64,000 nucleotides of DNA from contig PTKV01000003.1 of the NCBI GenBank assembly GCA_002937895.1, positions 1-64,000 of the forward strand. Reading direction: 5' to 3'. Below are positions 35,538 to 44,209 of this stretch, piece after piece. Every line of letters begins with the position of its first letter. Position 1 is the first letter of the stretch. This stretch comes from Alphaproteobacteria bacterium MarineAlpha5_Bin9. Its GTDB lineage: Bacteria > Pseudomonadota > Alphaproteobacteria > HIMB59 > GCA-002718135. The position numbers and the translations under genes were made by a program. A model generated the notes under the pieces. It was not told the origin of the DNA. It was given only the letters and a program-made list of their open reading frames with translations, and searched no databases.

Positions 35538-36625
35538 ACATTAAATAAAAAATGGAATATATCTCCATCCTTTACTATATATCCTTTACCTTCTTGCTTT
35601 AGTTTTCCTGCCTCTTTCACACCTAACTCACCATTAAATTTTTTGTAATCTTCATATTTTATAGTTTCTGCCCTTATAAATCCTTTTTGAAAATCAGAAT
35701 GAATTTTACCAGCAGCTATTGATACTTCTGTATTTTTTTCAACTGTCCATGCTCTAGTTTCTTTAGGCCCAGAGGTAAAAAAAGTTATAAGATTTAATAA
35801 ATTATATCCTGATTTTATTAATCTATTTAGTGTTGTTTCTTTTAAATCTAAATCATTAATAAATTCTAATTTCTCTTCTTCATTTTCTAATTCTGATATT
35901 TGGGCCTCTATTGAAGCTGATATATTTATAGAAACATTATTTTCACTTAAGGCTTTGCTATGTACTAGTTTAGAAAAATTATTTCCTTTTAATATTGATT
36001 TTTCATCAACATTACAAATATACATAGTAGGTTTAGTCGTTATAAGATTTAACTCATCAATTATTTTAATCTCAGATTCATATAAATTATTACTTAAATT
36101 TTCATCAATTTTTTTTAAAAGATTTGATAAAATTTTTAATTCATAAATGATTTTTTTATCTCCACTTTTTTGCTTTTTTTGTAATGATTGAATTTTTCTC
36201 TCTAAAACTTCTATATCTGCTAAAAGCAATTCAGTTTTAATTGTTTCAATATCTTTTAGTGGAGAAACATCATTATTTATATGAGTTATATTATTATCTT
36301 TAAAACATCTTACCACATGAATAATTGCATCTACCTCTCTTATGTGTGAAAGAAACTTATTTCCCAACCCTTCTCCTGAGGAAGCTCCCTTCACTAAACC
36401 AGCTATATCAACAAAGTCTATATACGTAGGAATTATTTTTTCACTTTTACTTATCTTGGCTAAAATATTTAATCTATCATCAGGCACTGCAACTCTTCCT
36501 ACATTAGGTTCAATAGTTGCAAATGGATAATTTGCGACTTCAGCTTTGTTTGACTCAGTTAACGCATTGAATAGTGTAGATTTGCCAACATTAGGCAATC
36601 CTATGATACCACATTTAAATCCCAT
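35534..36625 (-). CDS. ychF: Obg-like ATPase YchF
   Basis: Redox- and translation-linked P-loop ATPase. G1 is GLPNVGKSTLFNALT, G3 region DIAGLVKGASSGEGLGN, and G4 is the ATP-selective NVDE. The coiled-coil insert (about residues 135-165) and C-terminal TGS domain (SAWTVEKNTEVSIAAGKIHSDF-like region near 300-335) are present. 363 residues. Overlaps pth by one base, a common pairing. Confidence 0.96.
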   Translation of the reverse strand: MGFKCGIIGLPNVGKSTLFNALTESNKAEVANYPFATIEPNVGRVAVPDDRLNILAKISKSEKIIPTYIDFVDIAGLVKGASSGEGLGNKFLSHIREVDAIIHVVRCFKDNNITHINNDVSPLKDIETIKTELLLADIEVLERKIQSLQKKQKSGDKKIIYELKILSNLLKKIDENLSNNLYESEIKIIDELNLITTKPTMYICNVDEKSILKGNNFSKLVHSKALSENNVSINISASIEAQISELENEEEKLEFINDLDLKETTLNRLIKSGYNLLNLITFFTSGPKETRAWTVEKNTEVSIAAGKIHSDFQKGFIRAETIKYEDYKKFNGELGVKEAGKLKQEGKGYIVKDGDIFHFLFNV

Positions 36626-37194
36626 TACAGTTTTTGTATCTCAGATATTGTTTTTGTTAAAAAAATATTTTTATCATTAAATAGATCAAAAATATTTTTT
36701 ATGCATACATTTATTACTTTATCAAAGAATTTTTTTTCTGAATCATTAAATTTATTTAAAACGTATTTATTTACATAATTTTTATTTTGAGGTTTTCCTA
36801 TTCCAATTCTAAGTCTATTGTAACTATTTCCTATATTTTGATCCAAACTTAATAAACCATTATGACCTCCATTGCCTCCACCAATTTTAAATTTTATTTT
36901 TCCTATTTTTAAATCTAAATCATCATGAATAATCAATAGTTTGCTTGGTTCAAATTTGTAGAATTTAGAATAATTTAAAATTGCTTCTCCAGACAAATTC
37001 ATAAAAGTGGAGGGCTTTATTAATGTAATTTGTTTTGATTGTATTTGTCCACTGTATAATTTAAAAAATTTATTAGTTTTAATTTGTTCAAATTTATTAG
37101 TAATAATTAATTTTTCAATAAATTTAAATCCAATATTATGTCTTGTATTGTTATATTGCCTACCCGGGTTTCCAAGTCCGCAAATTATATTCAT
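36625..37194 (-). CDS. pth: Peptidyl-tRNA hydrolase
   Basis: Recycles tRNA from stalled peptidyl-tRNA. The catalytic His is in NTRHNIGF, following GLGNPGRQY, and the second signature is HDDLDLKIGKIKFKIGGGNGGHNGL. 189 residues. In the rplY-pth-ychF block typical of proteobacteria. Confidence 0.96.
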   Translation of the reverse strand: MNIICGLGNPGRQYNNTRHNIGFKFIEKLIITNKFEQIKTNKFFKLYSGQIQSKQITLIKPSTFMNLSGEAILNYSKFYKFEPSKLLIIHDDLDLKIGKIKFKIGGGNGGHNGLLSLDQNIGNSYNRLRIGIGKPQNKNYVNKYVLNKFNDSEKKFFDKVINVCIKNIFDLFNDKNIFLTKTISEIQKL

Positions 37195-37208
37195 TTTTGA
37201 TTATTAAA

Positions 37209-37907
37209 TTACTTTTTTTCTTCTTTAGATTGAGGTTGCGGATCTTGCTTTTGATCCTTACTTTTATCATCTGAAGGAGTAGCATCCTTTTTGTCTTCAG
37301 TTTTAGTTTCATCTTCAGAAGGAGTTGCTTCTTCTTTTTTTACTTCCTCCACCTCTACAGTAGGAGGAGCTACAGTTGCAATAACAAAATCTCTATCAGA
37401 AATTGTAGTTTTAATACCTTCTTCGACAGATATGTTGCTAATTTTAATAGCATCACCTATTTCACTTTTTTCAAGATCAGCAATTAATTTTTCAGGTATT
37501 TTATTAGCGTTACATATTAGTTCAACTGATCTTCTAACTATATTTAAAACACCACCTTTTTTTAAACCTGGACATATATTTTGATTTATAAATTCAACAG
37601 GGACATCAACTGTTACTTTAGTGTCTTCACTAACATTTAGCATATCAAAATGAATAACATTATCTTTTACAGGGTGATATTGTATTTCTTTTGGAAGAAC
37701 TTTAAATAGCTTTCCTTCTATGTCTATATTCAATATTTTTGTGTAGAATCCAACCTCATCTAATAACTTTTTTAACAATTTATCCTCTAAGGCTATTTTT
37801 TTTGGTTCAGATTTCTTTCCATAAACAATCCCAGGCACAAGCCCTTTTTTTAATAAGCTTTTATTACTTATTTTATCTTCTCTATTAAGTGCTTTATAAG
37901 TATTCAT
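37209..37907 (-). CDS. rplY: 50S ribosomal protein L25 (Ctc form) with extended charged tail
   Basis: Binds 5S rRNA. The N-terminal L25 domain (about residues 1-85) and TL5/Ctc beta-domain (about 90-180) are intact. The last 45-50 residues are a Glu/Lys/Asp/Pro tail with a near-repeat (KKEEATPSEDE and KKDATPSDDK), probably disordered. Such tails occur in alphaproteobacterial L25 but differ in length. Located between prs and pth, the conserved order. Confidence 0.94.
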   Translation of the reverse strand: MNTYKALNREDKISNKSLLKKGLVPGIVYGKKSEPKKIALEDKLLKKLLDEVGFYTKILNIDIEGKLFKVLPKEIQYHPVKDNVIHFDMLNVSEDTKVTVDVPVEFINQNICPGLKKGGVLNIVRRSVELICNANKIPEKLIADLEKSEIGDAIKISNISVEEGIKTTISDRDFVIATVAPPTVEVEEVKKEEATPSEDETKTEDKKDATPSDDKSKDQKQDPQPQSKEEKK

Positions 37908-37917
37908 AATTTATTTA

Positions 37918-38853
37918 TTAATTAAATAATTCAGAAACAGAAGAGTCGCTGTTTATTCTTTTAATAGCCTCCCCCAATAAAGGAGCTATAGTAATATGTC
38001 TAATCTTTTTTAATTTTTTTACATCTTCAGAAGCTTCTATACTATCAGTAAGGATCAACTCTTTAATCTCTGATTGTTCTATCCTTTTAAGAGCATTTCC
38101 GGACAAAACTCCATGAACTATATAAGAATAAATATCTTTAGCACCATTTTCTTTTAATGCCTTAGCGGCATTGCATAATGTTCCTGCAGAGTCGGCTATA
38201 TCATCTAGTAAAATGCATGTTTTATTTTCAACTTCTCCAATAATATTCATTACTTCTGACTCACCAGCTTTTTCTCTTCTTTTATCTATAATTACAAGTG
38301 CAGCATCAATTCTTTTAGCAAAAGCTCTAGCTCTAACAACACCACCAACATCAGGAGAAACAATAGCAAAGTCATTATTATTTAAAATCTTTTTTTTCAT
38401 ATCTTCAATTAACTCATTTACTGAAAAAAGATTATCAAGGGGTATGTCAAAAAATCCTTGTATTTGTCCTGCATGTAAATCAGTAGTAACTACCCTATTA
38501 GCACCTGCAGAAGTTATTAGGTTTGCGACTAGCTTAGCAGATATTGAGGTTCTACCCTCATCTTTTCTGTCCTGTCTTGCATATCCAAAATATGGTATTA
38601 CTGCAGTTATTCTTTTTGCTGACGCTCTTCTTGCTGCATCAATAGTTATAAGTAATTCAATTAAACTATCATTAACAGGTGGAGATGTTGATTGAATTAT
38701 ATATACATCTTCTCCTCTTATATTCTCATTTATTTTTACAAAAATCTCTCCATCTGCAAATTTACGAATTAAAGCATCGCATATTTGTATTCCAATATAA
38801 GAAGATATGGCATTAGCAAGATTCTTGTTACTATTGCATGCGATAATTTTCAT
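37918..38853 (-). CDS. prs: Ribose-phosphate pyrophosphokinase
   Basis: Makes PRPP for nucleotide, histidine and tryptophan synthesis. Visible motifs: the flexible loop YARQDRK, the divalent-metal [11 protein letters not shown], and the PRPP signature [15 protein letters not shown] start at the ATG at 38853, which has GAGGG eleven bases upstream; a TTG start six codons earlier is less likely. 311 residues, normal. Confidence 0.96.
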   Translation of the reverse strand: MKIIACNSNKNLANAISSYIGIQICDALIRKFADGEIFVKINENIRGEDVYIIQSTSPPVNDSLIELLITIDAARRASAKRITAVIPYFGYARQDRKDEGRTSISAKLVANLITSAGANRVVTTDLHAGQIQGFFDIPLDNLFSVNELIEDMKKKILNNNDFAIVSPDVGGVVRARAFAKRIDAALVIIDKRREKAGESEVMNIIGEVENKTCILLDDIADSAGTLCNAAKALKENGAKDIYSYIVHGVLSGNALKRIEQSEIKELILTDSIEASEDVKKLKKIRHITIAPLLGEAIKRINSDSSVSELFN

Positions 38854-38906
38854 TTTATTATAATCCCTCAATATAATCAGATCAAAAATAGTTCAACTTA
38901 AAATTT

Positions 38907-39680
38907 TTATATTTTTTGGCTAAAACCAAGAATATTTATCATTCTTCCTGAATAATTTTGATTATTTTGTTTAGAACGTCTATGGCTAAAGAAAAGAGTT
39001 TTTTTTGAGTAAGTATTTAATTTAATATTGATGACTTTTTTTACCCCATATTTTAATAATTGATATCTAAGTAATCCTCTCATATCAAATAAATATTTGA
39101 TGCTTTTTTTAATAAAAAATTTTTTATAGAGTAAGTTTTTTTTTAAAAATTTGTAATAAAATTTTTTATCAACCTCAAAGTTTTTTTGATCAAGGCAAGG
39201 ACCAATAATGGCAATTAATCTATTATTTTTTTTAGTTTGTTTAATTTTGTTTATTGTTTTGTGCACAATGTCATTATAACTTCCTCTCCATCCTGAATGA
39301 ATAGCACATATTAAATTGTTTTTTATATCTATTAAAAAAATAGGAGCGCAATCAGCTGTTAAAATTGCTAGAGAAATATCTGATGTACTAGTAATAATTG
39401 CATCACCAACTAAAGGCTTATTTATATTTTTTTTATTAATCATATATATTTTATTGCTATGGATTTGATTAATAAATTTTAATTTAGTTTTTTCTAAACC
39501 TAATGCTTTTTGTGATTTCTTTCTATTTTTAATAACATTATTTTTAGAATCTTTATTGCTCATGCTACAATTTAGAGATTTTAAATGTTTTCTAGAATAG
39601 CCACCCTTTCTACTAAAAAATCCATATATAAATTTTTTATTATTAAAATATTTGGATTTAAAATATTTTATATTTTCCAT
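38907..39680 (-). CDS. pgeF: Multicopper polyphenol oxidase / PgeF-family purine nucleoside or peptidoglycan-editing factor
   Basis: 257-residue YfiH/DUF152 protein. The zinc/copper-binding residues are in LTADCAPIF (Cys) and CAIHSGWRGSYNDI (His), with IGPCLDQKNFEVD following. Family members are described as laccase-like, as purine nucleoside phosphorylases (LACC1-like), and as removers of mis-incorporated serine in peptidoglycan precursors. The exact role here is open. It lies two bases from the MidA-type methyltransferase gene and in order lgt-midA-pgeF, conserved in alphaproteobacteria. Confidence 0.92.
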   Translation of the reverse strand: MENIKYFKSKYFNNKKFIYGFFSRKGGYSRKHLKSLNCSMSNKDSKNNVIKNRKKSQKALGLEKTKLKFINQIHSNKIYMINKKNINKPLVGDAIITSTSDISLAILTADCAPIFLIDIKNNLICAIHSGWRGSYNDIVHKTINKIKQTKKNNRLIAIIGPCLDQKNFEVDKKFYYKFLKKNLLYKKFFIKKSIKYLFDMRGLLRYQLLKYGVKKVINIKLNTYSKKTLFFSHRRSKQNNQNYSGRMINILGFSQKI

Positions 39681-39682
39681 TT

Positions 39683-40753
39683 TTAGTAGGAGCTTACAAT
39701 TAAAAATTTAAACAAATTACCCATTTTATCATTATCAACAAGTTTATGGTAACCATTTTCAATTATATTAGTATCAATTTTATTATTTTTATTTTTAATA
39801 TTTTTTAGCCTTTCATTTATTCCATGATTAATTAAAAAATCCCTTTGTGTTGAGAAGATACAATTTAGTTTATAGGATTTGCTAATTTTTATAAAACTAT
39901 TAAAATCTACATGCGAAGTTATATCCTGATTACCAGGATTTTCCAGTATATTTACTTGATTGTGAAGTTGATAAGAAAGTAATGTTGAGTGATTAGGCTG
40001 CTTTTTATATCCATAATCAGATATAATTATTACTCCTTTATTTTTTTTGATATGTTTACATAATTTTTTAAAATATTTTTCTCTTGTTTTAGAATATTCA
40101 ATTATTAAATTTCTAGAAATATCGTAATCAAAGTTTTTTTTTATTTTTTCAAAAAACTCCAAATCTTTAATCTTACTATTAAACAGAAAAAATTTATCAT
40201 CAATATTGTTATATTTTATTCTTTTTTCTAACCAAACTTTGTTAGGTTTTATATATTGATCTATAGAAAAACAGTCAAAAAATTCATTAGCAATAATTAT
40301 AGATGGATATTTATTTTTAATATTAAATTTATCTAACCAAAAATATATATTTTTTTTATTTGAAGATATATTTATATTTTCTTTTTGAAATTTTCTTAAT
40401 AATTCATTAATTTCTATAAAATATAAATCAACTGAATTTTGAAAATCTTGAAATTTTTTTGTTATTCTAAATATGTCATTTGTAAGAGTTCCTTTTCCTG
40501 GCCCTAACTCAATATAATTTATTTTAGAATTAATTTTATTATTCCATGTATTTAGAATATATAAACCTATTATTTCTCCATACAATTGCGAAATTTCTGG
40601 CGCTGTAATAAAATCACCTTTTGTTCCTATTGGATTTTTTTTATTATAATATCCATCTTTATCAAATAAACAGCAATTTATAAAATGACTAAGCAGTATG
40701 CCATTTGAATTTTTATCAATTAATTTAATTAATTTTTTTTTTATTTTATCCAA
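39683..40753 (-). CDS. SAM-dependent methyltransferase, MidA/NDUFAF7 family
   Basis: 356 residues. The SAM-binding motif is YIELGPGKGTLTNDI, with ANEFFDCF further on, both hallmarks of the NDUFAF7/MidA family. The mitochondrial homologue dimethylates an arginine of the complex I NDUFS2 subunit; the bacterial role is thought similar but is not proven. Overlaps lgt by 13 bases. Confidence 0.9.
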   Translation of the reverse strand: MDKIKKKLIKLIDKNSNGILLSHFINCCLFDKDGYYNKKNPIGTKGDFITAPEISQLYGEIIGLYILNTWNNKINSKINYIELGPGKGTLTNDIFRITKKFQDFQNSVDLYFIEINELLRKFQKENINISSNKKNIYFWLDKFNIKNKYPSIIIANEFFDCFSIDQYIKPNKVWLEKRIKYNNIDDKFFLFNSKIKDLEFFEKIKKNFDYDISRNLIIEYSKTREKYFKKLCKHIKKNKGVIIISDYGYKKQPNHSTLLSYQLHNQVNILENPGNQDITSHVDFNSFIKISKSYKLNCIFSTQRDFLINHGINERLKNIKNKNNKIDTNIIENGYHKLVDNDKMGNLFKFLIVSSY

Positions 40754-41529
40754 TTTTTTTTCCAGAGAATTATTATTCCAAACATTATCATAGGAACACT
40801 TAATATTTGCCCCAAAGTTAGAAAATTAAATAAAAAACCAATTTGAGGATCAGGTTCTCTTAAAAACTCCAGCAAAAATCTGAATATTCCATAAAAAATT
40901 AAAAAAAGAGATGTAATAACACCATACATTTTATTTTTCAAAAAATATTTGGAAGTAATGAAAAGAATTATAAAAAGAATTAAGCCTTCAAAAAAAGCTT
41001 CGTAAAGCTGAGAAGGGTGTCGTGTATCTCCATCAATACTTGGATATATAATTGCAAAAGGAAAATTGGTAGATCTTCCATATAATTCTACATTTATAAA
41101 GTTAGCAATTCTTCCAAAGAAAATACCTATAGGTGCAGCAATTGAAATTAGATCAGATAAATAAAAAAAATTAACTTTTTTAATTTTTGAAAAAATAAAA
41201 ATTGAAATTATTATACCTATTAATCCCCCATGAAATGACATTCCGCCCTCCCATATATAAAAAATGTGAATCGGATTATTTAGAATAGTATTAGTTTGAT
41301 AAAATAAAATATAACCAATTCTTCCACCTATAATTACTCCTAAAATAGACCAAATAAATAAATCATCAAAAAATTTGCTATTGATAGGTTTGGATAAATT
41401 TTTATTGATATATTTAATTAAATAAATTCCTATTATAAAGCCAAGAACATAAGCAAAGCCATACCATCTAATTTCAATAAAACTAAAAGAAAAAATAACA
41501 GGGTCAATTAATGGGTGTATAATTATCAT
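40741..41529 (-). CDS. lgt: Prolipoprotein diacylglyceryl transferase
   Basis: Transfers diacylglycerol to the lipobox Cys of lipoproteins at the inner membrane. Seven hydrophobic segments; the signature GRIANFINVELYGR and HPSQLYEAFFEG are intact, as is HGGLIGI. 262 residues. Divergent from ubiK, with only 29 bases between start codons. Confidence 0.95.
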   Translation of the reverse strand: MIIIHPLIDPVIFSFSFIEIRWYGFAYVLGFIIGIYLIKYINKNLSKPINSKFFDDLFIWSILGVIIGGRIGYILFYQTNTILNNPIHIFYIWEGGMSFHGGLIGIIISIFIFSKIKKVNFFYLSDLISIAAPIGIFFGRIANFINVELYGRSTNFPFAIIYPSIDGDTRHPSQLYEAFFEGLILFIILFITSKYFLKNKMYGVITSLFLIFYGIFRFLLEFLREPDPQIGFLFNFLTLGQILSVPMIMFGIIILWKKNWIK

Positions 41530-41558
41530 TTTTAATTTATAATACTTTATTATAACTC

Positions 41559-41837
41559 ATGAGCAATAAAACTAAAATACTATCGGAATTATCAAAGATT
41601 TTGGTTGAGTCGATGAATACTTTTAGGGGACTAAAGGAGGAGATTGAAACAATAGTTAAATTGAGAGTTGAGAGAACGATTAATAGGATGCAATTAGTTA
41701 AAAGAGCAGAATTTGAAGCATTGAAAATTTCGGTACAGAAACTCTCAAAGGAAAAAAATATCAAAAAATCTCAAAAAAAAAGAAAAAAAACTAAAAAATC
41801 AAAAAAAAATCAAAAAAAATCAAAAAAACAATCATAA
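41559..41837 (+). CDS. ubiK: UbiK-type ubiquinone accessory factor (BMFP/YqiC family) with poly-lysine tail
   Basis: 92 residues. The first 65 match the BMFP family: an amphipathic helix followed by a coiled coil (RVERTINRMQLVKRAEFEALK), which trimerises and assists the aerobic ubiquinone-synthesis complex. The last 24 residues are an unusual run of KK-x units with 14 Lys and one Arg, encoded by an almost pure A tract (about 41765-41835). Such a tail is longer and more basic than I know from the family and may bind membranes or RNA. Confidence 0.85.
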   Translation: MSNKTKILSELSKILVESMNTFRGLKEEIETIVKLRVERTINRMQLVKRAEFEALKISVQKLSKEKNIKKSQKKRKKTKKSKKNQKKSKKQS

Positions 41838-41916
41838 TTGAAATAATTTCTAAATATATAATTATTCACATATAATTTTTTTATTAATTTAAATTAATTG
41901 CGAAACATAGTTAAAT

Positions 41917-41946
41917 TTGACATACAATATATAGTGCTTTTATAAA
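41917..41946 (+). promoter_or_regulatory. Putative sigma-70 promoter of ybjN-like gene
   Basis: A perfect TTGACA (41917-41922) is followed after 18 bases by TATAAA (41941-41946). The start of transcription would fall near 41953, leaving a leader of only about ten bases. This is one of the best -35 boxes in the window. Confidence 0.55.
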
Positions 41947-41964
41947 ATTAAGACACTATATATT
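41926..41964. repeat. 11-bp perfect inverted repeat abutting the ybjN-like start codon
   Basis: Arms AATATATAGTG (41926-41936) and CACTATATATT (41954-41964) are exact reverse complements separated by 17 bases. The left arm lies in the -35/-10 spacer and the right arm covers the predicted transcription start up to the ATG. Because the left arm would not be transcribed, a DNA operator for a dimeric repressor is more likely than an RNA hairpin. Confidence 0.6.
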
Positions 41965-42450
41965 ATGGATGCAGAAAGTATAAATTCTAATAACCCTATA
42001 GATCACGTAGAAGATATTATTTATTCTAAGCAGTGGAATTTCAGCAGATCAACTGATGATGAACTTGTAGCAGAGATTGGCTCAAGATGGGGGACTTATA
42101 GATTGTATTTTTCATGGTCAAAAGCTATTAAAGCTATTAATTTTACAATTACTTTTGATACAAAATTTGCTGTAAATAATAATATTCATGAACTCTTAGC
42201 ACTAATTAACGAAAAATTATGGATTGGTCATTTTGATATTACTTCAAAGGGTGGAATTTTAGCATTTAGACATACAATTATGGTTATAAATGATAAGGAC
42301 ATTATGTACTCTCAAATAGAAGAAATTTTAGATATAATTATTTGTGAGTGCGAAAAATATTATCCAGCTTTTCAATATTTGTTCTTTGATAATCAGTCTC
42401 CTCAAAATGCTTTAGAATTTTCTAGTATGGAAACAATAGGTCAAGCCTAA
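41965..42450 (+). CDS. YbjN domain-containing protein
   Basis: 161-residue YbjN-family protein, a type III secretion chaperone-like alpha/beta fold. The conserved core FDITSKGGILAFRHTIM and the acidic N-terminus are as in alphaproteobacterial members, which sit between ubiK-type and proC genes. YbjN proteins are linked to stress and motility control in enterobacteria, but the molecular role is unknown. The gene appears to have its own regulated promoter (see the inverted repeat). Confidence 0.88.
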   Translation: MDAESINSNNPIDHVEDIIYSKQWNFSRSTDDELVAEIGSRWGTYRLYFSWSKAIKAINFTITFDTKFAVNNNIHELLALINEKLWIGHFDITSKGGILAFRHTIMVINDKDIMYSQIEEILDIIICECEKYYPAFQYLFFDNQSPQNALEFSSMETIGQA

Positions 42451-42488
42451 TCTCTTTACAAATTTTTTATTTATTTTATTAATTGATT

Positions 42489-43298
42489 ATGAAAAAAATT
42501 TTACTAGTAGGATGTGGACACATGGGATCAGCTATGGCTAACTCATGGTTAGAAAAAAAATCAATTTCATTATCAATTCTTGATCCCAAAAAAAAAATTA
42601 ATATACATAAGAAATTTAAAAAAAAGACAAAAATTTACAAACATTTTAAAGATATTAAAAATATAAATAATTTTCATCTTATTATATTTGCAGTTAAACC
42701 TCAAATTTCTTACAAAGTTGTCAGTCAATTTAAGAGTATTAATAAAAATACCATTATTATAAGTATTATGGCAGGAAAAAAAATTAAGTTTTTTGAAAAA
42801 ATAATTGGAAAATCAAATAGAGTTTATAGAATAATGCCTAATATGCCTGTAATTGTTAACAAAGGGATGAGTAGTATAGTTTCTAATAAAAAATCTAGTG
42901 CATCTGTAAAAAAAAATATTGAGAATCTTTTTAATAATTTTGGTAAAGTATTATGGCTAAAAAAAGAATCAGATATAGATAAAGTTACAGCAATTTCAGG
43001 AAGTGGACCTGGCTACTTTTTTTTATTTATTGAGCATATGTTATCAGAAGCTTTATCCTTAGGATTTGATAAAAGAATAATAAAAACATTAATTTACCAA
43101 ACAGCATTAGGCTCAATTATTTTATTGAACAAAAGTAATTTTACAGCTAAAGAATTAAGAAAAAGCATAGCTATTCAAGGTGGCACTACAGAAGCGGCAA
43201 TAAATGTTTTTCAAAAGAATAAAAATCTTCAAAAATTAATTAATAGGGCATTAAAAGCTGCATATAAAAAATCATTAGAGTTAGGTAAAAATGCTTAA
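42489..43298 (+). CDS. proC: Pyrroline-5-carboxylate reductase
   Basis: Last step of proline synthesis. The NAD(P) motif is VGCGHMGSAMA at the N-terminus and the C-terminal signature SGSGPGYFFLFIEHMLSEA is complete, ending with the RKSIAIQGGTTEAA helix. I start at the ATG at 42489; a TTG two codons earlier is also in frame. 269 residues. The stop overlaps the next ATG by one base. Confidence 0.95.
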   Translation: MKKILLVGCGHMGSAMANSWLEKKSISLSILDPKKKINIHKKFKKKTKIYKHFKDIKNINNFHLIIFAVKPQISYKVVSQFKSINKNTIIISIMAGKKIKFFEKIIGKSNRVYRIMPNMPVIVNKGMSSIVSNKKSSASVKKNIENLFNNFGKVLWLKKESDIDKVTAISGSGPGYFFLFIEHMLSEALSLGFDKRIIKTLIYQTALGSIILLNKSNFTAKELRKSIAIQGGTTEAAINVFQKNKNLQKLINRALKAAYKKSLELGKNA

Positions 43299-43855
43299 TG
43301 AAAAGTTTAGAGTTTCAAGTTGCTGAAAAAACTTTGTTCTTATTGGATAAATATGATTTTAATAAGATAACTGTTTCAATGGTTTTAAAAAGTTTGAAAA
43401 AAAAGAAAAATAATAATTTTCAAATTAAAGATAAGATTTATTTATTAAAATCAATTAATAATTATTTTGATAAAAAACTTATAAAAATAAGTGAATCAAT
43501 AGAAAAATCTACTACTAAGGATATGATTTTTGAACTTTTAATGGTGAGATTTGACATATTGAATGAACATCGAAGTGCAGTTATAAAGATATATGAATAT
43601 TTTAAAAAAAATCCAAATTTTTTCGTTTCTCTTCTTCCAGATTTTATAAATTCAATAGATTTAATTACAAGTATTGCTAAAATGAAAAAAAATAAAAAAT
43701 CTTTAAATTTTATCAAGTTAAATGGATTATTAGTAATTTATTTTGCTGCTTTTTTAACTTGGAAAAATGATAAAAACTCTTCATTAGATAAGACAATGAA
43801 TACACTTCATAAGTATTTAAATGATTCTGAAAGAGTATTAAAATTGATTTCATAA
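43298..43855 (+). CDS. TetR/COQ9-like helical protein
   Basis: 185 residues, all alpha. The N-terminal third has the spacing of a TetR-type helix-turn-helix, but the recognition region (KSLKKKKNNNFQIKDK) is degenerate and Lys-rich. The C-terminal two-thirds (LMVRFDILNEHRSAVIKIYEYF, then LNGLLVIYFAAFLTWKNDKNSS) resembles COQ9 and alphaproteobacterial TetR-like proteins found after proC. COQ9 binds lipid in ubiquinone synthesis, and a UbiK gene is 1.5 kb upstream. Lipid-binding ubiquinone factor versus regulator is unresolved. Confidence 0.62.
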   Translation: MKSLEFQVAEKTLFLLDKYDFNKITVSMVLKSLKKKKNNNFQIKDKIYLLKSINNYFDKKLIKISESIEKSTTKDMIFELLMVRFDILNEHRSAVIKIYEYFKKNPNFFVSLLPDFINSIDLITSIAKMKKNKKSLNFIKLNGLLVIYFAAFLTWKNDKNSSLDKTMNTLHKYLNDSERVLKLIS

Positions 43856-43856
43856 A

Positions 43857-44201
43857 ATGAGTAATAATATCATAGAATTTAAAGATTTTTTAAAAGTTGA
43901 TATAAGAGTTGGAACAGTTATTACAGCAAAATTAAGTGAAGGTTTAAAAAAACCTTATATAATTCTACAGATTGATTTTGGAAAAAATATAGGAATTAAA
44001 AAAAGTTCTGCACAATTAACCGCTAATTATGTTCCAAAAAAACTTGTGAATAAACAAGTTGCTGCAGTAGTAAACTTTAAACCCAAACAAATAGGTAATT
44101 TAATATCTGAAGTTCTGGTTTTAGGCTTTCCAGATTTGGATAAAGAGCCAATTTTATTTTCACCAGATAAGAAAATAGAAAATGGATCTAAAATTTTTTA
44201 A
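43857..44201 (+). CDS. csaA: tRNA-binding OB-fold protein, CsaA type
   Basis: 114-residue single OB-fold protein. FLKVDIRVGTVITAK and KKSSAQLTANY match CsaA, a dimeric chaperone-like protein that binds tRNA-like and unfolded substrates; the same domain is fused to methionyl-tRNA synthetase in other bacteria. One base after the preceding stop, end of the ubiK-to-csaA run. Its exact function is uncertain. Confidence 0.9.
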   Translation: MSNNIIEFKDFLKVDIRVGTVITAKLSEGLKKPYIILQIDFGKNIGIKKSSAQLTANYVPKKLVNKQVAAVVNFKPKQIGNLISEVLVLGFPDLDKEPILFSPDKKIENGSKIF

Positions 44202-44209
44202 CTTTATAT

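Noticed and set aside
38171..38695. 174-residue plus-strand open frame
   Set aside because: Antisense shadow of prs, whose catalytic motifs are complete on the other strand.
41926..41964. RNA hairpin or terminator reading of the 11-bp inverted repeat
   Set aside because: The predicted transcription start lies between the arms, no T-run follows, and the right arm abuts a start codon. An operator fits better.
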